A stretch of DNA of 64,000 bases. Origin: Mesorhizobium sp. M9A.F.Ca.ET.002.03.1.2. Its GTDB lineage: Bacteria > Pseudomonadota > Alphaproteobacteria > Rhizobiales > Rhizobiaceae. This document shows, one piece after another, positions 1 to 9,304 of this stretch; the first letter of the stretch is position 1; the number at the start of each line of letters is the position of its first letter. Under the pieces are notes generated by a model. That model saw nothing but the letters and a program-made list of their open reading frames with translations, ran no database searches and was not told the origin of the DNA. The stretch lies in contig NZ_CP034443.1 of NCBI RefSeq assembly GCF_003952365.1, forward strand, positions 1,977,001-2,041,000, read 5' to 3'. The position numbers and the translations under genes are program-made.

Positions 1-55
1 CCGATATGGGTATCTTTATCGCGGCCGGCAATCGGCAACGGGAGGAAAACCCGGC

Positions 56-706
56 TCAGGCTTTGTTTCTCTTGGCCAAGACGTCGTCGATGATCGCCTC
101 GGCCGCCAGAAACGCGGCTTCTATAGCCATTTCCGTCGTGTCGAGCAAGTGCGCGTCGGCGGCCGGCTTCAGCGGCGAGTCGGCGCGGCCCATGTCGCGC
201 TCGTCGCGACGCACGATATCGGCGAGGATTTCGTTGAAATTGGCGCTGCCGCCGATGCTCTCGATCTCATCGAGCCGCCGCTTTGCCCGCACTTCGGCGC
301 TGGCTGTCACATAGAGCTTTATGTCGGCGTCCGGGCAGACGACGGTGCCGATGTCGCGGCCGTCGAGCACGGCACCCGGCGGCGCCTTGGCGAAATCGCG
401 TTGCTTTTCGACCAATATGCGCCGCACCGACGGGAACACCGCGACTTTCGAGGCCGCCTCGCCGACCGCATGCGCCGACAGCACCGACCGGTCGAGCTTG
501 GCCAGGTCGACCTGCCGGGCTGCGGTTTCGGCAGCCGAGACATTGTCGAGCGGAAGGCCGAGTTGAAGCAGCGCATGCGCCACCGCGCGATAGGTGAGGC
601 CCGTGTCGAGCAGGTTCAGCCTGTAATGGTCGGCGAGCCGGCGTGCCAGCGTGCCTTTGCCCGCGCCCGCGGGGCCGTCGATGGCAATGGTGAAGGTGGA
701 TGTCAT
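56..706 (-). CDS. cmk: Cytidylate kinase
   Basis: This gene encodes the kinase that phosphorylates CMP and dCMP with ATP in cytosolic pyrimidine nucleotide metabolism. The 216-residue product opens with [19 protein letters not shown], the P-loop of the family, and has the [11 protein letters not shown] and [20 protein letters not shown] segments that bind CMP. A longer reading frame runs upstream to 841, but its extra 45 residues are translated intergenic repeat, so ATG at 706 is the start. The gene lies 267 bp downstream of aroA on the same strand, the order usual in alphaproteobacteria, where rpsA normally follows. I am confident of the identity. Confidence 0.96.
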   Translation of the reverse strand: MTSTFTIAIDGPAGAGKGTLARRLADHYRLNLLDTGLTYRAVAHALLQLGLPLDNVSAAETAARQVDLAKLDRSVLSAHAVGEAASKVAVFPSVRRILVEKQRDFAKAPPGAVLDGRDIGTVVCPDADIKLYVTASAEVRAKRRLDEIESIGGSANFNEILADIVRRDERDMGRADSPLKPAADAHLLDTTEMAIEAAFLAAEAIIDDVLAKRNKA

Positions 707-744
707 TTGCGGGTCAACGCTTTGGCAACAAGCCTTCGCGCCGT

Positions 745-922
745 CGTCATCCCAGGGCGCAGCGAACGCGAAGCGGAGCGAAGACCCTGGGATCCATGCC
801 GTGAAAGTCGCCGAAGAATGCTGCGAACCAGAATCCGGCAACGTCGCGACGCTTTGATGTCACGGCATGGATCCTGGGGTCTGCGCCGCGTCGCTTCGCT
901 CCTTGCTACGCCCCAGGATGAC
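745..922. repeat. Palindromic intergenic repeat (cmk-aroA spacer)
   Basis: The spacer is almost filled by an imperfect inverted repeat. The left arm begins GTCATCCCAGGG and reaches GGATCCATGCCGTGA. The right arm mirrors it from CACGGCATGGATCC to CCCCAGGATGAC. Internal arms carry AGCGAA/TTCGCT-type complementarity. It could fold into a long hairpin in the aroA-cmk transcript. From memory it belongs to an abundant Mesorhizobium intergenic repeat family. No transposase is present, so it would be non-autonomous. Confidence 0.8.
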
Positions 923-973
923 GAAGGGAGGGATGTTGGCGTCCAATCTCCAAGATTTGTGATTGCCATCAGC

Positions 974-2395
<1,422 letters not shown>

Positions 2396-2526
2396 TCACG
2401 GCGCACCGAAATGGTCATCCCCTTGCAAGAGGCCCTCAACGCAGGGATTTATGACGTTGGCTTTAGGCTTTGACAGCGCCGTAAACTGTGGTTATGGGGA
2501 CCAAACTTTTATCGACGAGGCTTGCC

Positions 2527-2916
2527 GTGGCAAAACCCGAACTTGGCACCAAACGCATCGACCCGGAAACGGGCCAGAAATTCTACGACCTGAACAAGGA
2601 CCCGATCATCTCGCCCTATACCGGCAAGACCTATCCCCGCTCTTATTTCGAGGAAGGCAAGACCGCCCCCCTCGAGGAGGAAGAGGAAGTTGCCGAGAAG
2701 GAAGTCGACGCCGATGATGAAGAGGGTGTTGAGGTCGTCTCGCTCGAGGAGGCGGACGATGACAGCAAGTCCGACGATCTTCCCGATCTCGGCGACGACG
2801 ATGACGATGTGGACCTCGGCGACGACGACGACGATACTTTCCTCGCCGACGAAGAGGAAGAAGACGATGATGTCGCCGACATGATCGGCGTTGGCGACGA
2901 CGACGACGAAGTCTGA
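2527..2916 (+). CDS. TIGR02300 family acidic protein
   Basis: This 129-residue protein begins VAKPELGTKRIDPETGQKFY, the conserved start of the alphaproteobacterial TIGR02300 family, whose biochemical role is unknown. About the first 45 residues are folded-looking. The rest is extremely acidic, with runs of Asp and Glu (EEEEE, DDDDD, DEEEED) and must be disordered. I chose the GTG at 2527 because a GAGG sits 8-11 bases upstream and the conserved family start begins there; an in-frame ATG at 2488 would add 13 unconserved residues. The gene is divergent from aroA, as in related genomes, and precedes tRNA-Ala. Confidence 0.88.
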   Translation: MAKPELGTKRIDPETGQKFYDLNKDPIISPYTGKTYPRSYFEEGKTAPLEEEEEVAEKEVDADDEEGVEVVSLEEADDDSKSDDLPDLGDDDDDVDLGDDDDDTFLADEEEEDDDVADMIGVGDDDDEV

Positions 2917-3089
2917 TCTGGCCTCTGCCGCAAGCGCTTGCCGGATTTCGCGGCGTCTTGAGAAAAAGCGGTTGTTGAAGGCTTGATATTGACTGAAGGC
3001 GGGGTTAGAAGCCGCCTGCACTAACGGCACGGCCTAGAACCCGCGCCGGATCTCTTCGCCGGAAACGGCGCCGGTCGACTGCCGGAAGT

Positions 3090-3165
<76 letters not shown>

Positions 3166-3265
3166 GTTTTCTCCTAGGAAATCAGTCGCTTGTAGGCCTG
3201 CCTATCACTGGCGGGCCCCTACAAACCGGTCGGTCCTCCTGAAAATGAATTTCGCCATTTCTGCT

Positions 3266-3369
3266 GGAGCATTTTGCAGCCAAAGTGGAATCACTTGGCG
3301 TCGCGGAAATGCGGCTGAAACAAATAGATAGAGCGGGATACCCGGTTCAATTTGAACGCATCCCGCTCC
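3266..3369. repeat. Intergenic repeat, family A, copy 1
   Basis: This is one of three related copies in the window (others near 41811 and 52391). Shared text includes GGAGCATTTTGCAG, GGAATCACTTGGCG, AAATGCGGCT and GTTCAATTTGAACGCATCCC. The right part forms a hairpin, GAGCGGGAT pairing with ATCCCGCTC. No coding potential is credible. Spread of near-identical copies between unrelated genes marks a dispersed non-autonomous repeat. Confidence 0.85.
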
Positions 3370-3433
3370 AGTCAGCACCTCGCGGTACGCCGCCGCAGAT
3401 CGATGTTGCGGATTCCTAACAGTCATCGAAGCG

Positions 3434-3459
3434 AAAACCCCGGCAACCGCCGGGGTTTT
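3434..3459 (-). terminator. Hairpin terminator
   Basis: AAAACCCCGGC (3434-3444) and GCCGGGGTTTT (3449-3459) form an 11-bp perfect stem with a 4-base loop, ending in Ts on either strand. It lies just beyond the stop of the minus-strand Tat-signal gene at 3474 and probably ends its transcript. Confidence 0.85.
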
Positions 3460-3473
3460 CAGCACGCTAACTG

Positions 3474-3800
3474 CTAATAATGCCAATACCAGACCCAGAC
3501 ACGCCGGCGACGGCACCGGGTGCGCAGATAGCCATTTCGCCAGTAACGACGACAGACCCTTCTCCAAACGCGCCGCCTCCGCCGCCGCCTGCGGTGCCAA
3601 TGCCGATGGCGGACCGGTTGCAGTTCTGCTTGAGTATCCTCATCCTCGAAGGCTTCCGTATCCAGCGCGTCCAGTTCATCGAGAATGCCGCCTCTGACGC
3701 CTGGGACACCAGCCACTGCGTTGATAGGCCGAACTGCGCTTGCAAGGGCTGCGGCCCCAGCAATGCCAAACATTCCTGTCAAAAATGATCGCCGATCCAT
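3474..3800 (-). CDS. Small Tat-signal protein with arginine/tryptophan-rich tail
   Basis: The 108-residue product begins MDRRSFLTGMFGIAGAAALA, a twin-arginine signal followed by a hydrophobic stretch. The middle (about residues 35-60) is acidic (DELDALDTEAFEDED). From about residue 60 the tail is built of Arg, His, Trp and Tyr: HRRRRRRRR, RRVWRRVCRRYW and finally VWVWYWHY. ATG at 3800 is supported by GGAGG 6 bases upstream and by the Tat motif; a longer in-frame start at 3872 lacks both. A terminator follows. I recognise similar small Tat-protamine-like proteins in rhizobia but know no function. Antisense frames over the same bases look proline-rich and are shadows. Confidence 0.75.
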   Translation of the reverse strand: MDRRSFLTGMFGIAGAAALASAVRPINAVAGVPGVRGGILDELDALDTEAFEDEDTQAELQPVRHRHWHRRRRRRRRVWRRVCRRYWRNGYLRTRCRRRRVWVWYWHY

Positions 3801-3976
3801 GGAAACCTCCAATCTTCTAGCCAGCGACACAAGGTTCGCAACTGGAAGATAGCGCAGCGGATACAAAAGCAAAGTCAGTCCCTAGTAATGGTCTTTAAAG
3901 AACCTTAACGGGTCGGCTCCGCGAACATATGGCGGCGCTTCTGAATTCGAAGAGATGACTGCATTAATTGTCACCA

Positions 3977-3992
3977 TGCCGCATTGCACAAT
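3977..3992 (+). promoter_or_regulatory. PhaR-like palindromic motif upstream of nasT
   Basis: TGCCGCATTGCACAAT matches the core TGC-RNY-GCA-SMA seen elsewhere in this window, with one mismatch in the first half. It lies about 25 bases before the nasT start. Weakest of the set. Confidence 0.4.
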
Positions 3993-4016
3993 CGCGCGGC
4001 GTGCGCAAAATGCGGC

Positions 4017-4616
4017 ATGACCCGGAAATCCCTCGCCGTCCTGGTGATCGATGAAAACCACATCCGCGCTTCCATCATCGAGGCGGGGTTGCGGGAGGCC
4101 GGGCATGAGCAGGTCACGGTCGTTCACGACGTTGCCGGAATTGCACGGCGCATCGCCGAGATCGAACCGGACGTGATCGTCATCGATCTCGAAAACCCCA
4201 ACCGCGACATGCTTGAAAACATGTTCCAGCTTTCGCGCGTGGTGAAGCGGCCGATCGCCATGTTCGTGGACCGGTCGGATCAGGCTTCGATCGAAGCTGC
4301 GGTCGAAGCGGGGGTCTCCGCCTATGTCGTCGACGGGCTGCGCCAGGAGCGCGTCAAGCCGATCCTCGACATGGCGATCAGCCGTTTCAACGCGTTCTCG
4401 CGCATGGCGCGCGAACTGGAAGAAGCCCGCAGTGAATTGGAGAACCGCAAGGTCATCGACCGCGCCAAGGGCATCTTGATGAGGTCGCGCAGCCTGTCGG
4501 AGGACGCGGCCTATGCGCTTCTGCGCAAGACCGCCATGAGCCAGAACCGCAAGATCCGCGAAATCGCGCAGAGCCTGGTGACGGCGGCAGGCCTTCTGGA
4601 TCCCGGGGAGAGTTGA
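4017..4616 (+). CDS. nasT: Nitrate-responsive ANTAR antiterminator NasT
   Basis: NasT is an RNA-binding response-regulator-like protein that lets RNA polymerase read through leader terminators of nitrate assimilation operons. The 199-residue product has a pseudo-receiver domain (AVLVIDENHIRASIIEAGL, DVIVIDLENPNRD) and a C-terminal ANTAR domain from about residue 135 (KVIDRAKGILMRSRSLSEDAAYALLRKTAM). The start is not certain: ATG at 4017 gives the usual family N terminus but has no clear ribosome site, and the frame is open to 3984. nasS follows two bases later. The target RNA hairpins are visible at 6057-6091. Confidence 0.9.
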   Translation: MTRKSLAVLVIDENHIRASIIEAGLREAGHEQVTVVHDVAGIARRIAEIEPDVIVIDLENPNRDMLENMFQLSRVVKRPIAMFVDRSDQASIEAAVEAGVSAYVVDGLRQERVKPILDMAISRFNAFSRMARELEEARSELENRKVIDRAKGILMRSRSLSEDAAYALLRKTAMSQNRKIREIAQSLVTAAGLLDPGES

Positions 4617-4618
4617 GC

Positions 4619-5857
4619 ATGGCGGCCGAACACCAGATCAATGCCGGTTTCATACCGCTCTTCGACAGCGCCGTTCTTGTCGCGGCAAGCGAGATCGGCT
4701 TTGCCGCGCGCGAAGGCATCGACCTGACGCTCAGCCGCGAAACATCCTGGGCCAACATCCGCGACCGTATCGCGATCGGGCATTTCGACCTGGCGCATAT
4801 GCTGGGGCCGATGCCGATCGCCTGCAATCTGGGGCTCACCCCGCTCGCCTCCGACACGATCGTGCCGTTCTCGCTTGGACTGGGCGGCAACTGCGTAACG
4901 GTTTCGAACGCGCTCTGGGCGGGTATGGCCGCGCACGGTGCCTTGCCGGACCTCGATCCGGCGCGAACGGGCAGGGCCTTGGGCGCGCTGATCCGTGAAC
5001 GCGCGCATGCCGGTCGTGATCCGCTGCGCTTTGCGGTCGTGCATCCGCACTCGGGACACAATTACGAACTGCGTTACTGGCTCGCGGCCTGCGGCATCGA
5101 TCCGTCGCGCGAAATAGAAATCGTCATCGTGCCGCCGCCCTTCATGGCCGACGCACTCGCCGCCGGCAGGATCGACGGCTACTGCGTCGGCGAACCCTGG
5201 AACAGCGTCTCGGTCGTCGCCGGCACCGGCCATATCGCGACAGTCAAGGCCACCATCTGGAAGACCAGCCCCGAGAAAGTCGTCGGCGTGCGCAAGGCCT
5301 GGGCCGAGAAACACCCGGGCGCCCTTTCGGCCCTGCTGCGTGCGCTTCATCATGCCGCGCGCTGGTGCCAGGATCCGGCAAACCGCGGCGAACTGGCCGC
5401 GCTGATGGCGCAGCCTTCCTTCCTCGACCTTTCGCCGGCGCTGCAGATGCCGCTCCTGACCGGACACCTTCCACTGGGCGGCGGCGCAGAACTGGCCGTC
5501 GAGGACTTCTTCCTTTCCTTCGACAAGGCGGCGAATTTTCCCTGGAAAAGCCATGCGCTGTGGTTTTACACGCAGATGGTGCGGTGGGGGCAGGTCAAGC
5601 ACAGCGCTGCCCATATGGCGCTCGCGCGCGACACCTACCGGCCCGACCTCTATCGCGCAGCGCTGAAGCCGCTCGGCGTCGCCCTGCCGGGCGCCAATGC
5701 CAAGGTCGAGGGGGCGCTCACCGCTGCCACCCCGGTGGGCTCGGCCGGCGCCAGCCTCGTCCTTGGTCCGGATGGTTTTTTCGACGGCCGCATCTTCGAT
5801 CCGGACAGGATCGACGACTATCTGGCCATCAGCGACTGGGCCATGCCGACAGGCTGA
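4619..5857 (+). CDS. nasS: Nitrate/nitrite sensor NasS (cytoplasmic NrtA-like protein)
   Basis: NasS binds nitrate or nitrite and in their absence holds NasT inactive. The 412-residue protein has the NrtA/CmpA periplasmic-binding fold but starts MAAEHQINAGFIPLFDSAVL with no signal peptide, so it should stay in the cytosol. It shares the CVGEPWN motif (here near residue 195) and the IFDPDRIDDY end region with the true binding protein encoded at 6214. ATG at 4619 has GGGGAG 8 bases upstream and is two bases after the nasT stop, giving a nasT-nasS operon. Confidence 0.9.
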   Translation: MAAEHQINAGFIPLFDSAVLVAASEIGFAAREGIDLTLSRETSWANIRDRIAIGHFDLAHMLGPMPIACNLGLTPLASDTIVPFSLGLGGNCVTVSNALWAGMAAHGALPDLDPARTGRALGALIRERAHAGRDPLRFAVVHPHSGHNYELRYWLAACGIDPSREIEIVIVPPPFMADALAAGRIDGYCVGEPWNSVSVVAGTGHIATVKATIWKTSPEKVVGVRKAWAEKHPGALSALLRALHHAARWCQDPANRGELAALMAQPSFLDLSPALQMPLLTGHLPLGGGAELAVEDFFLSFDKAANFPWKSHALWFYTQMVRWGQVKHSAAHMALARDTYRPDLYRAALKPLGVALPGANAKVEGALTAATPVGSAGASLVLGPDGFFDGRIFDPDRIDDYLAISDWAMPTG

Positions 5858-5877
5858 GCATTCCTTGCGCACTATCG

Positions 5878-5891
5878 TGCACTGCACAATT
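5878..5891 (+). promoter_or_regulatory. PhaR-like motif upstream of nrtA
   Basis: GTGCACTGCACAAT contains TGCACTGCACAA, an exact match to the recurring TGC-RNY-GCA-SMA core. It overlaps the left half of the NtrC-like site, so the two assignments compete. Confidence 0.4.
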
Positions 5892-5899
5892 TTTGTGCG
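5883..5899 (+). promoter_or_regulatory. NtrC-like binding site
   Basis: TGCAC-AATTTTT-GTGCG matches the NtrC consensus TGCAC-N7-GTGCA at 9 of 10 defined positions. It lies about 110-125 bases before a sigma-54 promoter, the usual place for an enhancer. Further GCAC/GTGC half sites flank it (5871-5880 and 5895-5908). Confidence 0.7.
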
Positions 5900-6007
5900 T
5901 TTGCACAACGAACGTGACTGCCGCGTGAGCATCGACAATCCGACGCCTCAACCTTCACGCCCGCACTCTAGGTTGGTTTCATTGCAGAATCTGCCGTTTC
6001 TTCAAGC

Positions 6008-6023
6008 TGGCACGGTTCCTGCT
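6008..6023 (+). promoter_or_regulatory. Sigma-54 promoter of the nrt-nir-nas operon
   Basis: TGGCACGGTTCCTGCT fits the sigma-54 consensus TGGCACG-N4-TTGCW with correct -24/-12 spacing and one mismatch. Predicted transcription start is near 6034, leaving a 180-base untranslated leader. A GGCC-TTCG-GGCC tetraloop hairpin (6036-6047) would sit at the very 5' end. Confidence 0.8.
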
Positions 6024-6056
6024 TGGTAACCCACAGGCCTTCGGGCCACCGAATAC

Positions 6057-6076
6057 GGCGTCCAATGGCGGGCGCC
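6057..6076 (+). promoter_or_regulatory. ANTAR target hairpin P1
   Basis: GGCGTCC (6057-6063) pairs with GGGCGCC (6070-6076), with one G-U pair, around the six-base loop AATGGC. The loop has A at position 1 and G at position 4, the pattern known for RNA recognised by ANTAR-domain antiterminators. It stands 3 bases before P2. Confidence 0.8.
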
Positions 6077-6079
6077 ACA

Positions 6080-6091
6080 GGCAAAGCTGCC
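6080..6091 (+). promoter_or_regulatory. ANTAR target hairpin P2
   Basis: GGC (6080-6082) pairs with GCC (6089-6091) around the hexaloop AAAGCT, again with A1 and G4. P2 shares bases 6084-6091 with the left arm of the terminator, so forming P2 excludes the terminator. This is the arrangement of the dual-hexaloop antitermination model. Confidence 0.8.
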
Positions 6092-6152
6092 GCTCAGGTT
6101 CAATACGCGATCCCGTTTGCACGGACGCGGCGACCTGGCCGGCGGCTTTTTT
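6084..6152 (+). terminator. Leader terminator controlled by NasT
   Basis: AAGCTGCCG (6084-6092) pairs with CGGCGGCTT (6140-6148), and CAGGT (6095-6099) with ACCTG (6133-6137), giving about 14 pairs with a small internal loop. The stem runs straight into six Ts (6147-6152). A smaller hairpin (CCG-TTTGCA-CGG) sits in the loop. It lies 60 bases before the nrtA start and would stop transcription unless P2 forms. Confidence 0.8.
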
Positions 6153-6213
6153 GTTTTGATCGAACACGCAATCGACGGCGCAGATCCCAAGCCGCGCCCA
6201 ACCGGAGATAACG

Positions 6214-7530
6214 ATGACGAAACGCATCAAAACCCAGCCGACCCTCAAGGGCGTAACGCGCCGCGATTTCCTGATGATGAGCGCGGCCACCGCGGCAACG
6301 CTGGCGGCGGCGCGCGCGCTGCTACCGTCCGGCGCCTATGCCGCGACCGCCACGCCGGAAGTGACAGGTGCCAAGCTCGGCTTTATCGCACTGACCGACG
6401 CAGCACCACTGATGATCGCCAAGGAGAAGGGCCTGTTCGAAAAATTCGGCATGCCCGATGTCGAGGTGCTCAAGCAGGCCTCCTGGGGCGCGACACGCGA
6501 CAATCTGATGCTCGGCGGCGAAGCCAACGGCATCGACGGCGCCCATATCCTGACGCCGATGCCGTACCTGATGCACACCGGCAAGGTGACGCAGAACAAT
6601 CAGCCGATGCCGATGGCGATCGTGGCGCGGCTCAACTACGACTGCCAGGCGATTTCCGTCGCGCAGGAATATGCCGGCACCGGCGTCGGCCTCGATGCCT
6701 CCAAGCTGAAGGACGCCTTCGCGGCCAAGAAGGCCGAAGGCAAGGAGGTGAAGGCCGCCATGACCTTCCCGGGCGGCACCCATGATCTCTGGTTGCGCTA
6801 CTGGTTGGCCGCCGGCGGCATCGATCCCGACAAGGATGTCTCAACCATCGTTGTGCCGCCGCCGCAGATGGTCGCCAACATGAAGGTCGGCAACATGGAC
6901 GTGTTCTGCGTCGGCGAGCCGTGGAACGAGCAGCTCGTCCATCAGGGCGTCGGCTTCACCGCCGCCACGACAGGCGAATTGTGGAAGGGTCATCCGGAAA
7001 AAGCGCTCGGCCTGCGCGCGGCCTTCATCGACAAGTACCCGATCGCCACCAAGGCGATCCTGATGGCCGTCATGGAAGCCCAGCAATGGTGCGAGGCCAT
7101 GGAAAACAAGGACGAGATGGCCGCCATCATCGGCAAGCGGCAGTGGATGAACGTACCGACTGCCGACATCATCGGCCGCCTCAAGGGCGACATCAATTAC
7201 GGCAATGACCGCGTAGCGAACGGCACCGACCTCTACATGAAGTTCTGGAAGGGCGGCGTGTCCTATCCGTTCAAGAGCCACGACAGCTGGTTCCTCGCCG
7301 AGAACATCCGCTGGGGCAAATTCGCGGCGACCACCGACATCAAGGCGCTGGTCGACCAGGTCAACCGCGAGGATCTGTGGCGCGAGGCGGCGAAGGATCT
7401 TGGCGTCGCTGCGGCCGATATCCCGGCGTCTTCATCGCGTGGCGTCGAGACCTTCTTCGACGGCAAGATATTCGATCCGGCCAACCCGTCCGCCTATCTC
7501 GACAGCCTCAAGATCAAGGCATCGGCCTGA
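6214..7530 (+). CDS. nrtA: Nitrate ABC transporter substrate-binding protein
   Basis: This is the periplasmic binding component for nitrate uptake. The 438-residue protein has a twin-arginine signal (TRRDFLMMSAATAATLAAARA, about residues 13-32) and the CmpA/NrtA fold, including FCVGEPWNEQ near residue 230 and a C-terminal FFDGKIFDPANP. ATG at 6214 follows GGAGA 6 bases upstream. It is the first gene behind the NasT-controlled leader and is followed by the permease and ATPase genes. A long spacer hairpin at 7540 separates it from nrtB. Confidence 0.93.
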   Translation: MTKRIKTQPTLKGVTRRDFLMMSAATAATLAAARALLPSGAYAATATPEVTGAKLGFIALTDAAPLMIAKEKGLFEKFGMPDVEVLKQASWGATRDNLMLGGEANGIDGAHILTPMPYLMHTGKVTQNNQPMPMAIVARLNYDCQAISVAQEYAGTGVGLDASKLKDAFAAKKAEGKEVKAAMTFPGGTHDLWLRYWLAAGGIDPDKDVSTIVVPPPQMVANMKVGNMDVFCVGEPWNEQLVHQGVGFTAATTGELWKGHPEKALGLRAAFIDKYPIATKAILMAVMEAQQWCEAMENKDEMAAIIGKRQWMNVPTADIIGRLKGDINYGNDRVANGTDLYMKFWKGGVSYPFKSHDSWFLAENIRWGKFAATTDIKALVDQVNREDLWREAAKDLGVAAADIPASSSRGVETFFDGKIFDPANPSAYLDSLKIKASA

Positions 7531-7539
7531 CGTCGACGG

Positions 7540-7564
7540 CAAGCGGCGCTGCTGGCGCCGCTTG
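7540..7564 (+). promoter_or_regulatory. Stable hairpin between nrtA and nrtB
   Basis: CAAGCGGCGC and GCGCCGCTTG form a 10-bp perfect stem with a 5-base loop and no T run. Such hairpins after a binding-protein gene commonly protect the upstream message, giving more binding protein than permease. That role is inferred. Confidence 0.6.
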
Positions 7565-7595
7565 TCACTCCAAGTGCTCAAGGAGTTTTGCGAAA

Positions 7596-8492
7596 ATGTC
7601 TATCCAAGCCATCGAGGACAGCAAGGTGAAGGCGTTCCCCGCCCCGGCCAAGCCCGCAGAGGTCATAGCTTTCACCGCCAAGGTGAGGCGCCGCTTCGAT
7701 CCCGCCGCGATCGCCGGCAAGCTGGCGAGCACCCTGGTGCCGCCGGCCGTCGTCATCATCGTCATGCTCGTTGTCTGGCAGATCGCCTGCTCGTCGCCCA
7801 ATGCCAGCTTACCGCCACCTAGCCAGGTATGGAACGAGGCCTACGATCTGATCGCCCATCCGTTCTTCGACTATGGTCCGCAGGATATCGGACTGGCCTG
7901 GCGGGTGCTGATCTCGCTGCAGCGCGTTGCTATCGGCTTCGGCCTGGCTGCAATCGTCGGCGTCGCGCTCGGCGCCCTGGTCGGCCAGTCGATCTGGGCG
8001 ATGCGCGGCCTCGACCCGGTGTTCCAGATATTGCGCACCGTGCCGCCGCTCGCCTGGCTGCCGCTGTCACTGGCCGCTTTCCGCGATTCCAGCCCATCAG
8101 CGATCTTCGTCATCTTCATCACCTCGATCTGGCCGGTGATCATCAACACCGCCGTCGGTGTCCGCAACATTCCAGAGGACTATCGCAACGTCTCCCGCAT
8201 CCTCAGGCTCAACCAACTCGAGTTCTTCGTAAAGATCATGGTGCCGGCCGCAGCACCTTACATCTTCACCGGCCTGCGCATCGGCATCGGCCTGTCCTGG
8301 CTTGCCATCGTCGCCGCCGAAATGCTGACAGGCGGCGTCGGCATCGGCTTCTTCATCTGGGATGCCTGGAACTCGTCGCGACTGCCCGACATCATCGTCG
8401 CGCTCGCCTATATCGGCGTCACCGGCTTCTGCCTCGACCGTCTGGTTGCGGCGGTCGGCGCCTTCGTCACCCGCGGCGCAACGGCAAAGTGA
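7596..8492 (+). CDS. nrtB: Nitrate ABC transporter permease
   Basis: This inner-membrane permease has 298 residues. It has a first membrane segment around residues 45-65 (LVPPAVVIIVMLVVWQIAC) and further segments typical of the NrtB/SsuC family. The conserved permease loop that contacts the ATPase lies near PEDYRNVSRILRLNQLEFF. The frame is open far upstream into nrtA, but ATG at 7596 is preceded by AAGGAG and gives the normal N terminus. It is followed after 10 bases by the ATPase gene. Confidence 0.92.
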   Translation: MSIQAIEDSKVKAFPAPAKPAEVIAFTAKVRRRFDPAAIAGKLASTLVPPAVVIIVMLVVWQIACSSPNASLPPPSQVWNEAYDLIAHPFFDYGPQDIGLAWRVLISLQRVAIGFGLAAIVGVALGALVGQSIWAMRGLDPVFQILRTVPPLAWLPLSLAAFRDSSPSAIFVIFITSIWPVIINTAVGVRNIPEDYRNVSRILRLNQLEFFVKIMVPAAAPYIFTGLRIGIGLSWLAIVAAEMLTGGVGIGFFIWDAWNSSRLPDIIVALAYIGVTGFCLDRLVAAVGAFVTRGATAK

Positions 8493-8502
8493 GGAGAAGG
8501 CA

Positions 8503-9300
8503 ATGACGGCCTATCTGAAACTCGACCATATCGACAAATCCTTCACTCGCGGCGGCCATGTCAGCGAGGTACTGAAGGACATCCGGCTGACCATCGACAA
8601 GGGCGAATTCGTCTCGATCATCGGCCATTCCGGTTGCGGCAAGTCGACCTTGCTCAACCTGATCGCCGGGCTGACGAAAGTGTCCGCCGGCGCCCTCCTG
8701 CTCGAAGACAAGGAGGTCGATAGCCCCGGTCCCGAACGCGCCGTGGTATTCCAGAACCACAGCCTGCTGCCGTGGCTGACGGTCTACGAAAACATCAATC
8801 TGGCGGTGTCGAAGGTCTTCGGCCGCACCAGGAGCCGGGCCGAGCGGCACGACTGGATCATGCGCAATCTCGATCTCGTGCAGATGGCGCACGCCAAGGA
8901 CAAGCGCCCGGCCGAAATATCGGGCGGCATGAAGCAGCGCGTCGGCATCGCCCGCGCGCTGGCCATGGAGCCGAAAATCTTGCTGCTCGACGAGCCCTTC
9001 GGCGCGCTCGACGCGCTGACGCGCGCCCATCTGCAGGATGCGGTGATGGATATCCATTCGAGGCTTGGCTCGACGACGATCATGATCACCCACGATGTCG
9101 ACGAGGCGGTGCTGTTGTCCGACCGCATTGTCATGATGACCAACGGCCCGGCGGCGACCATCGGCGAGGTGCTTCCCGTGCCGCTGGCCCGGCCGCGCCG
9201 GCGCATAGAGCTTTCCTCCGACCGGACCTACCTGCGCTGTCGCGAGGCAGTGCTGAAATTCCTCTACGAACGCCATCGCTTCGTCGAAGCCGCGGAGTAG
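8503..9300 (+). CDS. nrtC: Nitrate ABC transporter ATP-binding protein
   Basis: The 265-residue ATPase powers nitrate import. Walker A is GHSGCGKST (about residues 42-50), the signature is EISGGMKQR, and Walker B is ILLLDEPFGALD, followed by the H-loop MITHDVDEAV. It belongs to the NrtD/SsuB type without the extra binding-protein domain found in cyanobacterial NrtC. ATG at 8503 follows GAGGAGAAGG. The stop lies 4 bases before nirB, so translation is probably coupled. Confidence 0.92.
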   Translation: MTAYLKLDHIDKSFTRGGHVSEVLKDIRLTIDKGEFVSIIGHSGCGKSTLLNLIAGLTKVSAGALLLEDKEVDSPGPERAVVFQNHSLLPWLTVYENINLAVSKVFGRTRSRAERHDWIMRNLDLVQMAHAKDKRPAEISGGMKQRVGIARALAMEPKILLLDEPFGALDALTRAHLQDAVMDIHSRLGSTTIMITHDVDEAVLLSDRIVMMTNGPAATIGEVLPVPLARPRRRIELSSDRTYLRCREAVLKFLYERHRFVEAAE

Positions 9301-9304
9301 CTTA

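Noticed and set aside
3480..3788. Plus-strand frame opposite the Tat-signal gene
   Set aside because: The minus-strand frame has a ribosome site, a Tat signal and a terminator; the plus frame is a proline-rich mirror of the Arg-rich tail.
4511..5938. Long minus-strand frame over nasS
   Set aside because: It mirrors the real gene codon positions and has no recognisable motif or ribosome site.
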